Shown piece by piece: positions 1-10,875 of a DNA stretch of 64,000 nt; within the stretch, counting starts at the first letter, position 1, and each line of letters opens with the position of its first letter. Location of the stretch: contig OX637396.1 in NCBI GenBank assembly GCA_951799425.1, positions 33,906,701-33,970,700 of the forward strand. The letters are read 5' to 3'. The DNA is from Ilex aquifolium (taxonomy: Eukaryota > Streptophyta > Magnoliopsida > Aquifoliales > Aquifoliaceae). Under the pieces are notes generated by a model that did no database searches, was not told where the DNA came from, and worked only from the letters and a program-made list of their open reading frames with translations. The position numbers were made by a program, and so were the translations under genes.

Positions 1-69
1 ATTTTTAAAAATAATATTTTCTTTAAAACTTATTATTCTTACTTTTTGAGATGCAAAAATATTAATTAA

Positions 70-1084
70 GGTGCCGTTTGGTAACCATTAGTTTTTGTTT
101 TTTTTTTTTCATTTTATGGCAAAAAAAAAAAAACACGTTTGGTGAATGTTTTCGTGTTTTTTTAATTGCTCTGTTTTGAAAACAAGGCTAAAATATGAAA
201 ACATCCAAAATGATGTTTTTGAAAACATCAAAAATTAAAACAAATGCGCGTAGCAAAAGAGGATTTAATGAGATCTTGACTTCGATCCTCCTTAGCAACA
301 AAAAAATGGATTTTTTTGCTTGAGTATAAAAGGCCCTCCTCCCTGCTTCACCCCTCTCTGTTGTCTCTCTCTCTCTCTCTCTCTCGATGCCAACGACGAA
401 GACGAAGTCGAAGCCATTGCCATCGCCAATCACTGCGAAGGAGCTCTCGGATCCAGAAGCCATTATTCCATCTCCAAGGTCAGATTTCACTCCATCTCCA
501 TCGAGCTCTCTCTGTACCTATAGGCCCTAGATCTGTACCTTCAAGCCCTAGATCTATGTATATATATTGTCTGTATATATATACATATATAGCCCTCTAT
601 CTATGTATATATTGTTATATTTGAGTGTGTATGTGTGTGTGTGTGTGTGAGAGAGAGAACAAGAAAGAGAGGTGGGTTTCAGGGGATTTCGAGAGTGAGT
701 TTCAGGGGGTTTTGGGGGTGCTGAGTGGTTGCTGGTGGGAGTGGATTTTTGGGGGTGATGGGTTTTGGTGATGAGTGATGTTTCGATTGGGTTTTGGTGA
801 TGGTTGGGTGGCTGGTGTTGGTGGTTGAGTTTTGGGTGTGGGTGGTGGGTGGTTGGTGGTGCTGAGTTTTGGGTGTGGGTGATTGGTGGTGGTGGGTTTG
901 GTGGTGTTGGGGTATAAATTTTCTGTATTATACCAAACATGCTTTTTATTTTTGTTTTCATAATTTTTTAAGTGTAAATGACTACCAAACATCTTTTATA
1001 TTTTTTATTATAGAAAAACAAAAATTAGTTTTTGTTCTTTTTATAAAAAAAAACATAAGAACAAAAACGTTATCAAACGCACCC
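70..1084. mobile_element. PIF/Harbinger-like TIR element, non-autonomous
   Basis: The left end GGTGCCGTTTGGTAACC matches the reverse complement of the right end, GGGTGCGTTTGATAACG, allowing one gap. A 3-bp TAA flanks both ends (67-69 and 1085-1087). TIRs of the GGG..GTTTGG type with a TAA/TTA target duplication are typical of PIF/Harbinger (Tourist) elements. No transposase frame is present. The interior holds a CT-rich leader followed by a short open frame, TA and GT runs, and a G-rich stretch around 670-910 whose long minus-strand frames are low-complexity artefacts. It is therefore non-autonomous and may have captured a gene start. Confidence 0.6.
387..530 (+). pseudogene. Possible captured gene start inside the TIR element
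   Basis: A run of CT dinucleotides (about 364-385) directly precedes an ATG that opens 47 codons, beginning MPTTKTKSKPLPSP and rich in Ser, Pro and Lys. CT-rich leaders just before the start codon are common in plant genes. Within the frame AAG is followed by GTCAGA at 479, which could serve as a splice donor and would make this a first exon. I do not recognise the protein. Base composition here is GC-richer than the flanks, as expected for captured coding DNA. It could equally be chance. Confidence 0.3.
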
Positions 1085-2578
1085 TAAATTTTTATATTCA
1101 AGTTTCACTATCGTATCTTTTTCGATTAATTAGTATTGCTAACTCATTTAATCTTTCTTGTGACATAGTTGATTTTAGATAAGATTTTATCAATTTTAAT
1201 TTTGAATTTTTTTTTTGCTACAGAAGCAACAGACAATTACATGAATTATCAATAATATTTTGTAAGCTATGCATGTATTCGAAAAAGAATCTAATCGTTT
1301 TGTAGAACTTAATATATTAATTGGAGTACTTTCTTTCGTAGATAAAATTTCCTTTAGAACATTCAGTTCTTGAAACCAAATATATGAAACTTCAAATTTA
1401 TTCTTTAACGAATGAATAGCTTGATCTGCTATGTATATAAAACAATCATTTCTAAAAGATTCTTCAATATATTTTATTACTTCCACGTGAGTTGACAACT
1501 TTACATCCATTTTTACCGTTACTTATTTGTTTTAATAATTTTTTTGGTTCATGAGCTAGAGAATAGGCCAAAACTATCCAATTTAAATCTAATTTTAACT
1601 TTTTTGTAGGACTTAAATTTTTGTAAAATTGAAATTTTATTTTGGATTAGTAATTATAATTATAAATTATGGCAATAAAATAAAATACAATCAATCAAAA
1701 CCCAAGGTAGCTCAAGTGAAGATAGAGACGAGCTTTAAATCCAGTCGTTCTAAGTTCGAACTTGACAAGCTCTTGAGGTCAATCTCTTGAGTGTCAACAC
1801 AGTTTAGTTAGTATTATGGGCCTCCATTGACCAGACTAACCAAGCTTTGGGTAGTGGTAGAGCCACGTGAGGACTAGGGGGGAGGGGGCGCAGGGCCAGC
1901 CTAAATTTTCTTTTAAAAAAATATTACTTATGTGTATTTAAAATTATTATAAGTACAATTAAGTGTGTCCATTCTATTATTTTTTGTTCTATCAATTAGT
2001 ATAGTCATATAATTAAATAATCATAAACTTTTGGATACACTCTAAACACTTTATGGATACATCTAGATAAATCTTTCACATGTCAGACTCATGTTTAAAA
2101 TTATAGATACTATGAAAATTAGGTTAAATAACGTAACAAGTGATCAATCGCTAATAACTTGATTGGTTATATGGAGAAAGACTATAGAATCTTTTATGCA
2201 GTTAGTATCATTTGTTGTGAAATGTTATAATTAGCCTCTTTTTTATTTTTTATTTGTATACGATATATTTATCGATGTTCAATACTTTTTGTATTTTATG
2301 AATCTTTAAATATCAAATATAATACTGTAAATTTAAATACATTTTTTTATTTTTATTAATCATGAGAAATTTTTTTAAAGTTTCTAAGTAAAGTGTCCAC
2401 CCTATAAAACATTTCTGGCCTCACCACTGACTTTGAGTGTTGATTCAACTTCCTGCCAACCATACAAGTCATAATTTCATAGGTAAACAATGGGCAAGTT
2501 ATTACCAATTGAATTGTCTAAACCTTAAACATAACAGCAAACAGTTCGACGAAAAAGAAGTTATTTATAGACAACAAG
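1085..2578. other. AT-rich spacer, no gene seen
   Basis: Non-coding AT-rich DNA. The only structured part is a possible SINE relic at about 1708-1765, described separately. The open frames here are short and have no domain-like content. Confidence 0.6.
1708..1765 (+). repeat. Possible tRNA-derived SINE head (box A/box B like)
   Basis: TAGCTCAAGTGAAG resembles a Pol III box A and AAGTTCGAACTT resembles box B, about 40 bp apart, which is the spacing of tRNA-derived SINE promoters. No target-site duplication or A-tail was delimited, so this is a weak call. Confidence 0.3.
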
Positions 2579-2591
2579 GTGTTCTAAAATT

Positions 2592-2723
2592 ACCAACGGG
2601 CCTTTGGTTCAATGGTACTCCTTACTTTGTGAAGGTTCTGCCTTCTTAAAGTCAAAGGTTCAAGCCCCCCTCTCCCCTCCCCATCCCCATCCCCCTCCCC
2701 CCCCCCCCCCCAAAAAAAAAAAA
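2592..2723 (+). mobile_element. tRNA-derived SINE with target-site duplication
   Basis: The element starts near ACCAACGGGCC, carries a box A-like TTGGTTCAATGG near 2605-2616 and a box B GGTTCAAGCCC at 2657-2667, then a C-rich tract and an A-tail. It is flanked by GTGTTCTAAAATT (2579-2591) and GTGTCCTAAAATT (2724-2736), a 13-bp direct repeat with one mismatch. Box A, box B, A-tail and long TSD together define a plant SINE. The C-run before the A-tail (about 2698-2711) is unusual and may be a late expansion. Confidence 0.65.
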
Positions 2724-2922
2724 GTGTCCTAAAATTGAACTGTTAGAGGATCCAAGTACCTCATGTTGGACTTGGTTGTTTTTTGGAGAATTTTAACACA
2801 CAACAAGGTTATTTTTTTGGAGAGAGGGAGAAAAGAGGTGTTACATCTTCAATTCAAAAAGTCGACATGGCTGTTCAAAAATAAAAAGTTGAGAAGAACA
2901 AACGCATATTTAGCTCCTGTAA

Positions 2923-3281
2923 GAGCATCTCTCGTCCTTACCTTTTTCCAAACTCAAATTTAAATTTGAATAAAAAACTTCTAAAAACCTTCTCTAATGC
3001 TAGACCCATATCAATATCTAATGACGGGAGACTCTTTTTACTCAAATCTAGGGAGATTCAAATCTATTCAAATCTCTAATGATAAAATTTTATCCTCCTT
3101 TAAAAATTCAATGGTCATATTTTACCCTCTTTTAAATTTGAATTTGTCTTCATTTAAATTTGGGCTTCTCTTACTTTTAAAAATGGTTTCTCCATTGGAA
3201 AAGTCTATTCCAAATCAAGCTTTTTACTCTTTTTTTCCCTCAAATTTGGGGTAAGGGTTTGAATAAGGACTGAAGATGGTC
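2923..3281. mobile_element. Tourist-like MITE
   Basis: The left end GAGCATCTCTCGTCCTTA pairs with the reverse complement of the right end, GACCATCTTCAGTCCTTA, with TAA on both outer sides (2920-2922 and 3282-3284). The 359-bp length, lack of coding capacity, AT-rich interior and TAA duplication fit a PIF/Harbinger-derived MITE. The same TIR start, GAGCATCT, occurs on the 2.8-kb element at 14369-17174, so both could be moved by related transposases. Confidence 0.6.
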
Positions 3282-3354
3282 TAATCAAGATTCGAGCCTT
3301 AAAGGATTGATTTCTATCAAGGCTTTTGCGGTGGACATAAGGCATAATCTTTAT

Positions 3355-3927
3355 TAATGGGCCAGACCCAAACAATCCAATCCAGGTATAAAGCCCAAAG
3401 GAGACCAAACTCGTAGAAGACCAAGCAGGCCCTAAGTGGTCCAGACCGGTCAAGCTCATTAGGGAGCTACTCCACTAAGGGAGCATCTGGGCCGCTTGGG
3501 GGAAGTCAACATTCACTCATCATTTGGCCAAGACCTTTGGAGAGTACTCCCTTGCCGGTTGGGGAGAGGAGAGGTCGCTAAGGAGAGGAGAGGTCGTCAA
3601 GCTGTTTAATGCTATTAAGTTGCTGCAATCCGTTATGACCGTCAAACTACCCATTCAATTACTACGCAGGCGACTATAAATTGTAAGCTTCCCCATCACT
3701 TGGGGGGCAACTCACAAAGATCAAGCTTATCTCTCTTCCATCTTGTAATTCTCTACTCTCTCAACACACCGGAGTTAATAAAATTATCGGCGAACTTAGC
3801 CATTGAAAGTGGACGTAGGTCATCTTGACCGAACCACTATAAACCTTGTCTTCTCTTTGTCTACTTATTTTACTGCATTTTATACTATTACTTGACTGTG
3901 GTGTGCAAACCAATTTGTGCATCATCA
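3355..3927 (+). repeat. 5' LTR of the GAG-only element
   Basis: Begins TAATGGGCCAG, a mutated form of the TGATGGGCC that starts the 3' copy, and ends GTGCATCATCA. It is clearly homologous to 7368-7921. The sequence directly after it, GTTTGGAGCCGTTTGTGGGA, resembles the TGGCGCCGTTTGTGGGA primer-binding site common in plant Gypsy elements. Confidence 0.8.
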
Positions 3928-3990
3928 GTTTGGAGCCGTTTGTGGGAACGACAAAATTCTCACTTCTAAAAAATTTTCTCTGTCACATCC

Positions 3991-5053
3991 ATGAATCAGC
4001 ATGAAAACAATCCAACACGAGAGGAAGATGTTGTTCCTCCACCTACCAATCCCATCCCTAATGCACAGCAAATGCTGGACACAATGCAGCAACTTGTAGC
4101 CCAGAACCAGCAGATTCTACAGTTGATGCTCGGGCAACAAGGAGGAGCGCAGCCTGGATCTCAAGTCAGAGGAGCTCCATGCCCTGGGCATCAGGGAGCT
4201 CCCCACCTAGGTGCTCCCCATCTAGGCGCTCCACCTCTAGGAGCTCCCCTGGGCGCCCCACACAGGGGGGCCCTCCAAAAGGGATCTCCACCTCCTCTAG
4301 CTCCTGCTCCCCATGGTGGAGACCCTCACTTCCAAGAGGAGGAGGGTGAAAACCAAAGCATAGAGCATGGGAACCATTTTCGTGATAATTTTAGAGGACC
4401 TCCTCTCAATCACTGGGACGAAAAAATTAAGGAGGTGCAAAATCAATTGGGTGACGACTACCTTGTAAGTCAAACTGACACATCTTTCAAACCTGACGTG
4501 GCGAATTACCCACTTCCTCAGAAATTCAAGATGCCATCCGTCGAGACCTTTGATGGTACGAAGGATCCACTGGACCACCTCGAAACTTTTAAGACCTTGA
4601 TGCAACTGCAAAACGTCCCCGACGAAATCATGTGTAGAGCATTCCCAACCACCTTGAAGGGATCTGCTCGACAATGGTTCTCCAAGCTCTCCCCAGCCTC
4701 CATTGGCTCATTTGTTGAGCTGAGCAGGTCATTCGTATCACACTTTATTGGAGGACGCCGCCACCAGAAGCCTGCCACCCACCTGCTCAGCATAAAACAG
4801 GACCGAGATGAGAGCTTAGCAGTTACCTCACTCGTTTTAACGAGGAGGTCCTTAAGGTCGAGGAGCCCGAATAAAAAGTCAGCATGACCGCCTTCCTGGG
4901 AGGCCTTCGGTCATCAAGTTTCCTCTTTTAGTAATAAAGCGACCACCAAAGAGCATACCAGAACTATTGGCAAAAGCTCAAAAATATATGAATGCTGAAG
5001 AAATCAACAAGTTTAGGCGAGGTGAATCGTCTCGCCGATTGCCAAAAGATTGA
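3991..5053 (+). pseudogene. Degenerate Gypsy gag
   Basis: The frame opens MNQHENNPTREEDVVPPP, passes a Gln-rich stretch and a GAPHLGAP-type Pro/Gly/Ala repeat (about residues 66-105), then enters a recognisable Retrotrans_gag region (FDGTKDPLDHLETFKTL, KGSARQWFSKL, ELSRSFVSHF). After about 4815 the reading continues in a different frame (SYLTRFNEEVLKVEEPE) and meets stop codons before MTAFLGGLRSSSF and KAQKYMNAEEINKF. At least one frameshift and two in-frame stops therefore disable it. In family members this protein forms the retrotransposon capsid. No zinc knuckle or protease follows. Confidence 0.75.
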
Positions 5054-5420
5054 CCTGTCTCTGCACTGTTCTCAAACAGGCAGCCTATCTCCAGCTTAGC
5101 GGATCTCTCGTGAGTCGCCAAAAAGCTTGGCCTCTGCATTGTTCTCAAACAGACAGCCTAACTCCAGCTTAGCGGCTCTCTCGCGGGTCGCCAAAAAAAG
5201 CTTGGCCTCTGCACTGTTCTCAAACAGGGCAGCCTATCTCCAGCTTAGCGGCTCTCTCGCGGTTCGCCAAAAAAGCTTAGCATATCCCTGCTCTGCTCTT
5301 AAGCAGGCAGCCTATCTCTTCACTGCTCTCAAGTAGGCAGCCCACCTATTTCTGCACTGTTCTCAAACATGCATCCTATACCTCAAGTTTAAGGACTCTC
5401 TCACGGGTCGCCAAAAACTC
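5054..5420 (+). repeat. Tandem repeat, ~80-bp unit, in the GAG-only element
   Basis: About four degenerate copies of a unit containing CTCTGCACTGTTCTCAAACA, then CAGCCTATCTCCAGCTTAGC, then CTCTCTCGCGGGTCGCCAAA. The last copy is rearranged. The unit sits immediately after the gag relic and has no sustained reading frame. Confidence 0.75.
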
Positions 5421-6573
5421 GATCTCAAAAGGTGTAGCTCTCTCACGAGCAATCCTCAGACTTTGTCTTTGCTCTCACACAAGCAGAATGCCTCTCTCTC
5501 CAGGTAATCATGTTAAATATTTTAATGTTTGGAATAACATTATTTTTTGCCATCTCTAGACAAGATCTTGAAACTCAAGTCGCCAACAACCCGAGGGACT
5601 ATATTAGATCAGCGTACCCAGCTGCCTGGCCGCCCAAACCAGCTACCTGGCCGCCCAGATCAGAGGCGCCCCCCGCGTTGCCTGCATGTGGCTATGCGCG
5701 CCCCTCCACGACTGCCCTTGCTCGCCTCCTTTACACACAAGGGCATCTCGCCTGACACTGTGGCAAGGGCGCCCACTCGCTTGATGGCTTGAGCCGCTCG
5801 CCCATCCTCAGTGGCATGATCCTCTCGCCCAACGAGCTCCTTTCATGCTCGCCCAAGTTACCCGGACCACCCAGGTCATCCCTCAAGTCAAAACGTGCGC
5901 CCAGGCCATCCTCTGCACGGACAACAGGCAGCCGCAGCTGGGTTGCGTGCCTTGCCTGACCCGCCTCACTCCTTGCCTCGCCAACATAAGCGCCCAGCCC
6001 ATGGCTGCCTCGCCCAGCAGGGACTCCTGCGCGTCGCGCACCTCCATCTCTATTCCGGGAACAACACCAACTTCTCCAAGTTGCACACCAAGATTTGCAG
6101 ATCCTCCCCCACAATACCAGAAAGCCCAGCAAAATCCTCCAACCATTAGGCGACCAACCACCAGTGTCAATGAAAAGTAATGCAGGATGCAACAAAGGCC
6201 TTGGGATCTGAACCCAGTCTCAAGCATCTCCTCGTAAATGGAAATATCATCAGAAGAGTCATCACAATCGGGCTCACCCATCTCAGTCGATAGCTCAGCA
6301 CAATTGGAAGAATGTGGTAGGCGAAGACAATCCTCAAAATATCAGCATCTGAATTTAAAGTACTGGAAATAGTACCCATTTTTTGATCCATCATCGTCGA
6401 GAGCCACCTTGCCTCGGTACTTTTTGTTGCGAGGGCGCGAAGTATTGCATGAGTCATTACCAGGAAGGCTTTGAGAAGTTATACTCGGAGGAGTTGGATC
6501 ATCACCATCAAAAGTGGTCGGCGTATTTTGTCTTTTGACTCCAGCCCCAATCTCGCCTAAGGAAGCCGCCCAA

Positions 6574-6895
6574 GGAGCACCAAGGCGTCCAAGGGGCTAG
6601 CCTGCTCACCCAAGGCACTGGTCTGCTCGCCTAAGGCGCCCCAGGGAGTTGGCCTGCTCACCCAAGGCGTCCAAGGGGCTGGCCTACTCACCCAAGGCGT
6701 TGGTCTGCTCGCCCAAGGCGCCCCAGGGAGTTGGCCTGCTCGCCCAAGGCGTCCAAGGGGCTGGCCTACTCACCCAAGGCGCTGGTCCGCTCGCCCAAGG
6801 CGACCCAGGGAGTTGGCCTTCTCACCCAAGGCGTCCAAGGGGTTGGCCTGCTCACCCAAGGCGCCCAAGGGGCTGGCCTGCTCGCTCAAAATAGT
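6574..6895 (+). repeat. Tandem repeat, ~82-bp unit, in the GAG-only element
   Basis: Four or so copies of a GC-rich unit built from GGCCTGCTCGCCCAAGGCG, TCCAAGGGGCTGG and GCGCCCCAGGGAGTT. Frames open across the array only because the unit length allows it, giving a low-complexity SPKA/QGV peptide. Single GCTCGCCCAAG motifs also appear upstream near 5840, so the array seems to have grown from a local seed. Confidence 0.75.
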
Positions 6896-6908
6896 GCTGC
6901 TCGCCTAA

Positions 6909-7290
6909 AACACGCGCTGCTCGCTATTTTGACCGTAATTTTTGCCTCGTAACTCCAAATAGGGCCCATAATATATCAAATCGAAGCTCTCGATGAGCCT
7001 TACAAAACTCACTGCCTATGGCAGTGATTAATGCTGTAAAAAGTCCAAAAAAGCTCCGAAACAGCTGTTTTGGCCTCCCGAAGTTTAAAAAAAAAAAATT
7101 CTGCTCGCCCAGAACAGTGCTGGCACTCGCCCAAGTTGCTCGCCCAACTCTCTGCTCGAAGTTTTGACCGTAACTTTTACTCCGTTGCTCGAAATGAGGC
7201 TTATAGTATATCAAATCGAAGCTCTTGGCGAGCCCTAAAAAACGCCTGGAAGCACATGTTTTGGCCTCCCGAAATTTTTCCAGTTTTGCC
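6909..7290 (+). repeat. Diverged ~215-bp direct repeat before the 3' LTR
   Basis: Two copies (about 6926-7080 and 7152-7275) share TTTTGACCGTAA, ATATCAAATCGAAGCTCT, a GATGAGCC/GGCGAGCC segment and TTTTGGCCTCCCGAA. They are non-coding and diverged, lying between the GC-rich array and the polypurine tract. Confidence 0.55.
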
Positions 7291-7367
7291 GGTAAGCCGA
7301 AAAATCAAACTCAAAATGAATGCCCTCCTTTTCAAGTTCTGTTAGACGCAGGGCATTGGGGGGCAAA

Positions 7368-7921
7368 TGATGGGCCAGGCCCAAACAATCCAATCCAGGT
7401 ATAAAGCCCAAAGGGGCCCAAACTCGTAGAAGACCAAGCAGGCCCTAAGTGGTCCAAACCGGTCAAGCTCATTAGGGAGCTACTCCACTAAGGGAGCATC
7501 TGGGCCACTTGGAGGAAGTCAACATTCACTCATCATTTGGCCAAGACCTTTGGAGAGTACTCCCTTGCCGGTTGAGGAGAGGAGAGGTCGTCAAGCTGTT
7601 TAATGCTATTAAGTTGCTACAATCTGTTATGACCGTCAAACTACCCATTCAATTACTACGCAGGCGACTATAAATTGTAAGCTTCCCCATCACTTGGGGG
7701 GCATCTCACAAAGATCGAGCTCATCTCTCTTCCCTCTTGTAATTCTCTACTCTCTCAACACACCGGAGTTAATAAAATTTTCGGCGAACTTAGCCATTGA
7801 AAGTGGACGTAGGTCATCTTGACCGAACCACTATAAACCTTGTCTTCTCTTTGTCTACTTATTTTACTGCATTTTATACTTTTACTTGACTATGGTGTGC
7901 AAACCAATTTGTGCATCATCA
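7368..7921 (+). repeat. 3' LTR of the GAG-only element
   Basis: Runs from TGATGGGCCAGG to GTGCATCATCA and keeps the canonical TG...CA ends. It is preceded by the purine-rich GGGCATTGGGGGGCAAA, a plausible polypurine tract. The target copy TTTAT follows directly. Confidence 0.8.
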
Positions 7922-10290
7922 TTTATTATGTTGAATACCTAAATTTGATCCTCACATACTGCCTAGCGGCTCGGCTCGGCTTCCATCCTCTTTCCTGACC
8001 AGATATATTATTGTACATAAAAGAAAAAAGATTTTTAATTCAGAAATAACATACGGAAATTGTCGTGTACTTGCGTGTGAGAAGGCATAAGAGACTAAAT
8101 CTTGTATTTGGAACAGATTGATCCTCGACTTTTGTGGTTAAGAGAGTGAGAGGTAGCCAACCACCCTAAACCACTATATTTTAATTTAATGCAAATTGGC
8201 ACCTTGCTTTCTTATAATGTAAATTTCCATGATACCATGTTAATTAGTCAGTTTGCAAAAAAAAAAACAAAAAATTTAAGTGGAAGCTACCCAAAAATTT
8301 GCTAATCGAGCATACAACAAAAGATCAACTGTAATTGAATTTAAAAACAACGAAAAAGAGAAATTTCAAAGATAAGCAATGGGTTACAACTGCGGAAAGA
8401 TGGGATAATGTAAGTTATCCGGAATAAAGGGGAATAAGTTTTTCACGACTCTAGTTACCACTTAAACAAATTAAGTTACAATTCAAACAAGTTTACCAAC
8501 GACTAAGTGCATCAATTTAAGATTGAGAAAAAAAACTTGGGCTTAATTCCAAATTTTTAGAATTGATCGTAAATTTTAAGACTTATTAAGTTTTAATTTA
8601 ACATTATTGAATTGTAATCAAATCTCACTCGCTCCTAACTTTTTCAAAATATTTGTGAAAGGAGTAAAGTAGAAGAGAAATGGGGACCATTCCTTTGTTG
8701 AAAATGAACCTTTTCCTTTTTCCAAAATATTCTTTTGGTTTTTAATCCTAAAAGTGGTCTAAGGGTCCGAGCATTTGCTATGCATTTTCGTATGCAGACC
8801 AAATAAAGATGGATCCTACCATTTTTTTTTTGTCTTTGGACAATTAAGAGGAAATTGCATAGCATTCCAAAACTGAGTGGAGAACAAGCAAGTGAAATTA
8901 AGTAACATGTAGTTCAACTCAATTAGGTTTCTATGTAAATGGTTTTTAAATTGTAAATTGATCTGCATTTGATATAATTTTTAACTCTTTTTTTTTTTTT
9001 GGAACTGTTTAAACTTTTTTTTTAAGTAAGTCAAATTGAGTAATGTGTAGTTCAACTCTGATTAGGTTTCTATCTACAAATAATTTTATTTTTATTTTTA
9101 AACAATCGTGATTCGAAAGATGAATAACTATCATCAAATAGTTCTAGTCTATACACACCTCCCCATCATCTTTTCTCTCAAATAGCTTTTTGGATAATTT
9201 AAAATTCTAGGGTTTGATTTTGTAGTTTATCTTATAGATTTGGGGAGATTCTTATTGAGAAACTAATTATTCTACAATTGAATTTTGGAAAATTTTGCTA
9301 TAAAATTGAGCTCAATTTTTGCTCGAGTTTGATTCGACTGTTCGCAAGAATTTAAGTTTGACAATCGAGTTTGTCATTCAGGGAGAGTTTTTCCACCCTA
9401 GCTACATCATCAATAATTTCATCAAGTTGCACTAGCGGTATCCCGTGTAGCGCACGACCAATGGCCTTCGTCAATCATAAATACTCTAAAAATAATATCA
9501 CTATGTCATAGCAACAAAATGGAAACCATAATTTATTGAATAAATAATCTAATGTCTTCATAAATTAAAAAATCATTCCCTCATAAAATCGAAATTCATC
9601 TCTACCAATATGAATTCTAGATTATCCTAATATCTAATATCATCAAACTCACACTTTGAAAAATCATAACATGCATAATAACCAAAGTCATTACAAAGGA
9701 TATAAACATTATACCTATACGTAAATATTTTAGCTCGAGTTTGACTCGACTGTTCATAAGAATTTTAGTTTGAAAATTGAGTTTGTCATAACATGCATAA
9801 TAACAATTTTCAAAATTTATGAAAACCACGTTAATATTTTAATGGTGTTAGGTGTTACAATTTTGCTATTCTTTCCGATTTGAGATTTATTTAGAATTCA
9901 TTGTAATAATGATATATGAAACTTGTAATAATCATCAATCACTATATATAAAAATGGAGGGAAATCTAAAATTGAAGATATATCTATCTTACTTTTTTTA
10001 ATAGGTAACAGTATCGAGTGTTACAATTCCATCTATAATATTATAATTCAATTAATCTATCATATAAAAATTAGAATAAGCACCCAAAGATGAAGGCGGC
10101 CTTAGAGCTAGACCTCTACGGTGGCTCTCTGCACTCCCCAGTGAAATCCAAGGCCTTCAATTCAAACCGAATTTTTTTATGTATTTTTTTTTTATTTTAC
10201 GACAATTTTTTTTTTTGGAACGAACTTGAAAGGGACAACAAAAAAATAAATAATTTAATTGTTTGCATCAATGATGTGTAATTATAAATA
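7922..10290. other. AT-rich spacer, no gene seen
   Basis: No supportable gene. A short sequence with GCTCGAGTTTGATTCGACTG near 9320 recurs in altered form near 9731, showing a small local duplication. Poly-A and poly-T runs are frequent. Confidence 0.6.
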
Positions 10291-10875
10291 TTTTATAGAA
10301 GATGCCATAGAGGTTGTTTGTATGTGGAATGGACAAAAGAAAAGAGTACCAAGAGAGGAGTGAATGGGCCAGATGTTAACTGAATTCTTGAAAAAAATTA
10401 TATTTTGACCCTCAACTATACCTTTTATCTTACATTATCCCCTCAACTATTATATTTCTCATATTATGCCTCCAATTATGAGTATTGATTTCATATTACC
10501 ACACTCGTAAACATTAGAATGTATGTATATTGCTCCACACTTGAAAATTTTCCATTCAAACAATGACTGAAATTTGGTTGTGGAGGAGTGTAAAATCAAT
10601 ATAAATAATTGAGGGCTAATATATGAAATTTTATAGCTAAGGGAAGGATTAATTTGCTAACAATGGACCTAGAAGGATTAAAATAGTTCAGATGAGAATC
10701 ATGTCTAAATAGATCTAATTGGGATATTCTTCGCTCAATCATAACCAAATCTATTGATCGTTCTACCTAGACCATGTTGAAAAAACTATTATAGGGTCTT
10801 TTTTAATTATATATTTGAAAGGGACGAAAACATAAATAATTCAATTGTCTTCATCAATGAGATGTACTTATAAAT
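10291..10875 (+). repeat. Dispersed direct repeat, copy 1
   Basis: Starts TTTTATAGAAGATGCCATAG and is non-coding. Most of it is repeated at 13571-14150, and its second half again at 14150-14368 (continuing after 17174). Copy 1 keeps TAGCTAAGGGAAGGATTAAT near 10635, which is the uninterrupted form of the site occupied by the PIF element in copy 3. Family unknown. Confidence 0.65.

Larger units (their letters stand above)
3355..7921 (+). mobile_element. GAG-only LTR retrotransposon (TR-GAG type), Ty3/Gypsy-derived
   Basis: Two LTRs (573 and 554 bp) bound a 3.4-kb interior and are flanked by the perfect 5-bp duplication TTTAT (3350-3354 and 7922-7926). The interior carries a gag-like frame near the 5' end, then about 2.3 kb of non-coding tandem repeats. 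No protease, RT, RNase H or integrase signature is visible in any frame. This matches the described class of terminal-repeat retrotransposons with a GAG domain only, which depend on an autonomous partner. The 5' LTR holds an extra ~19-bp copy of a GAGGAGAGGTC-type motif absent from the 3' LTR. Confidence 0.8.

Noticed and set aside
554..992. Pro/His/Thr-rich minus-strand frames
   Set aside because: Complement of a G/GT-rich tract in the 70-1084 element; no domain.
5054..5420. CRISPR-like regular repeats
   Set aside because: Eukaryotic DNA; units of ~80 bp are contiguous with no spacers.
6649..6952. SPKA/QGV repeat protein
   Set aside because: An open frame across a GC-rich tandem array, without start context or conservation of frame between units.
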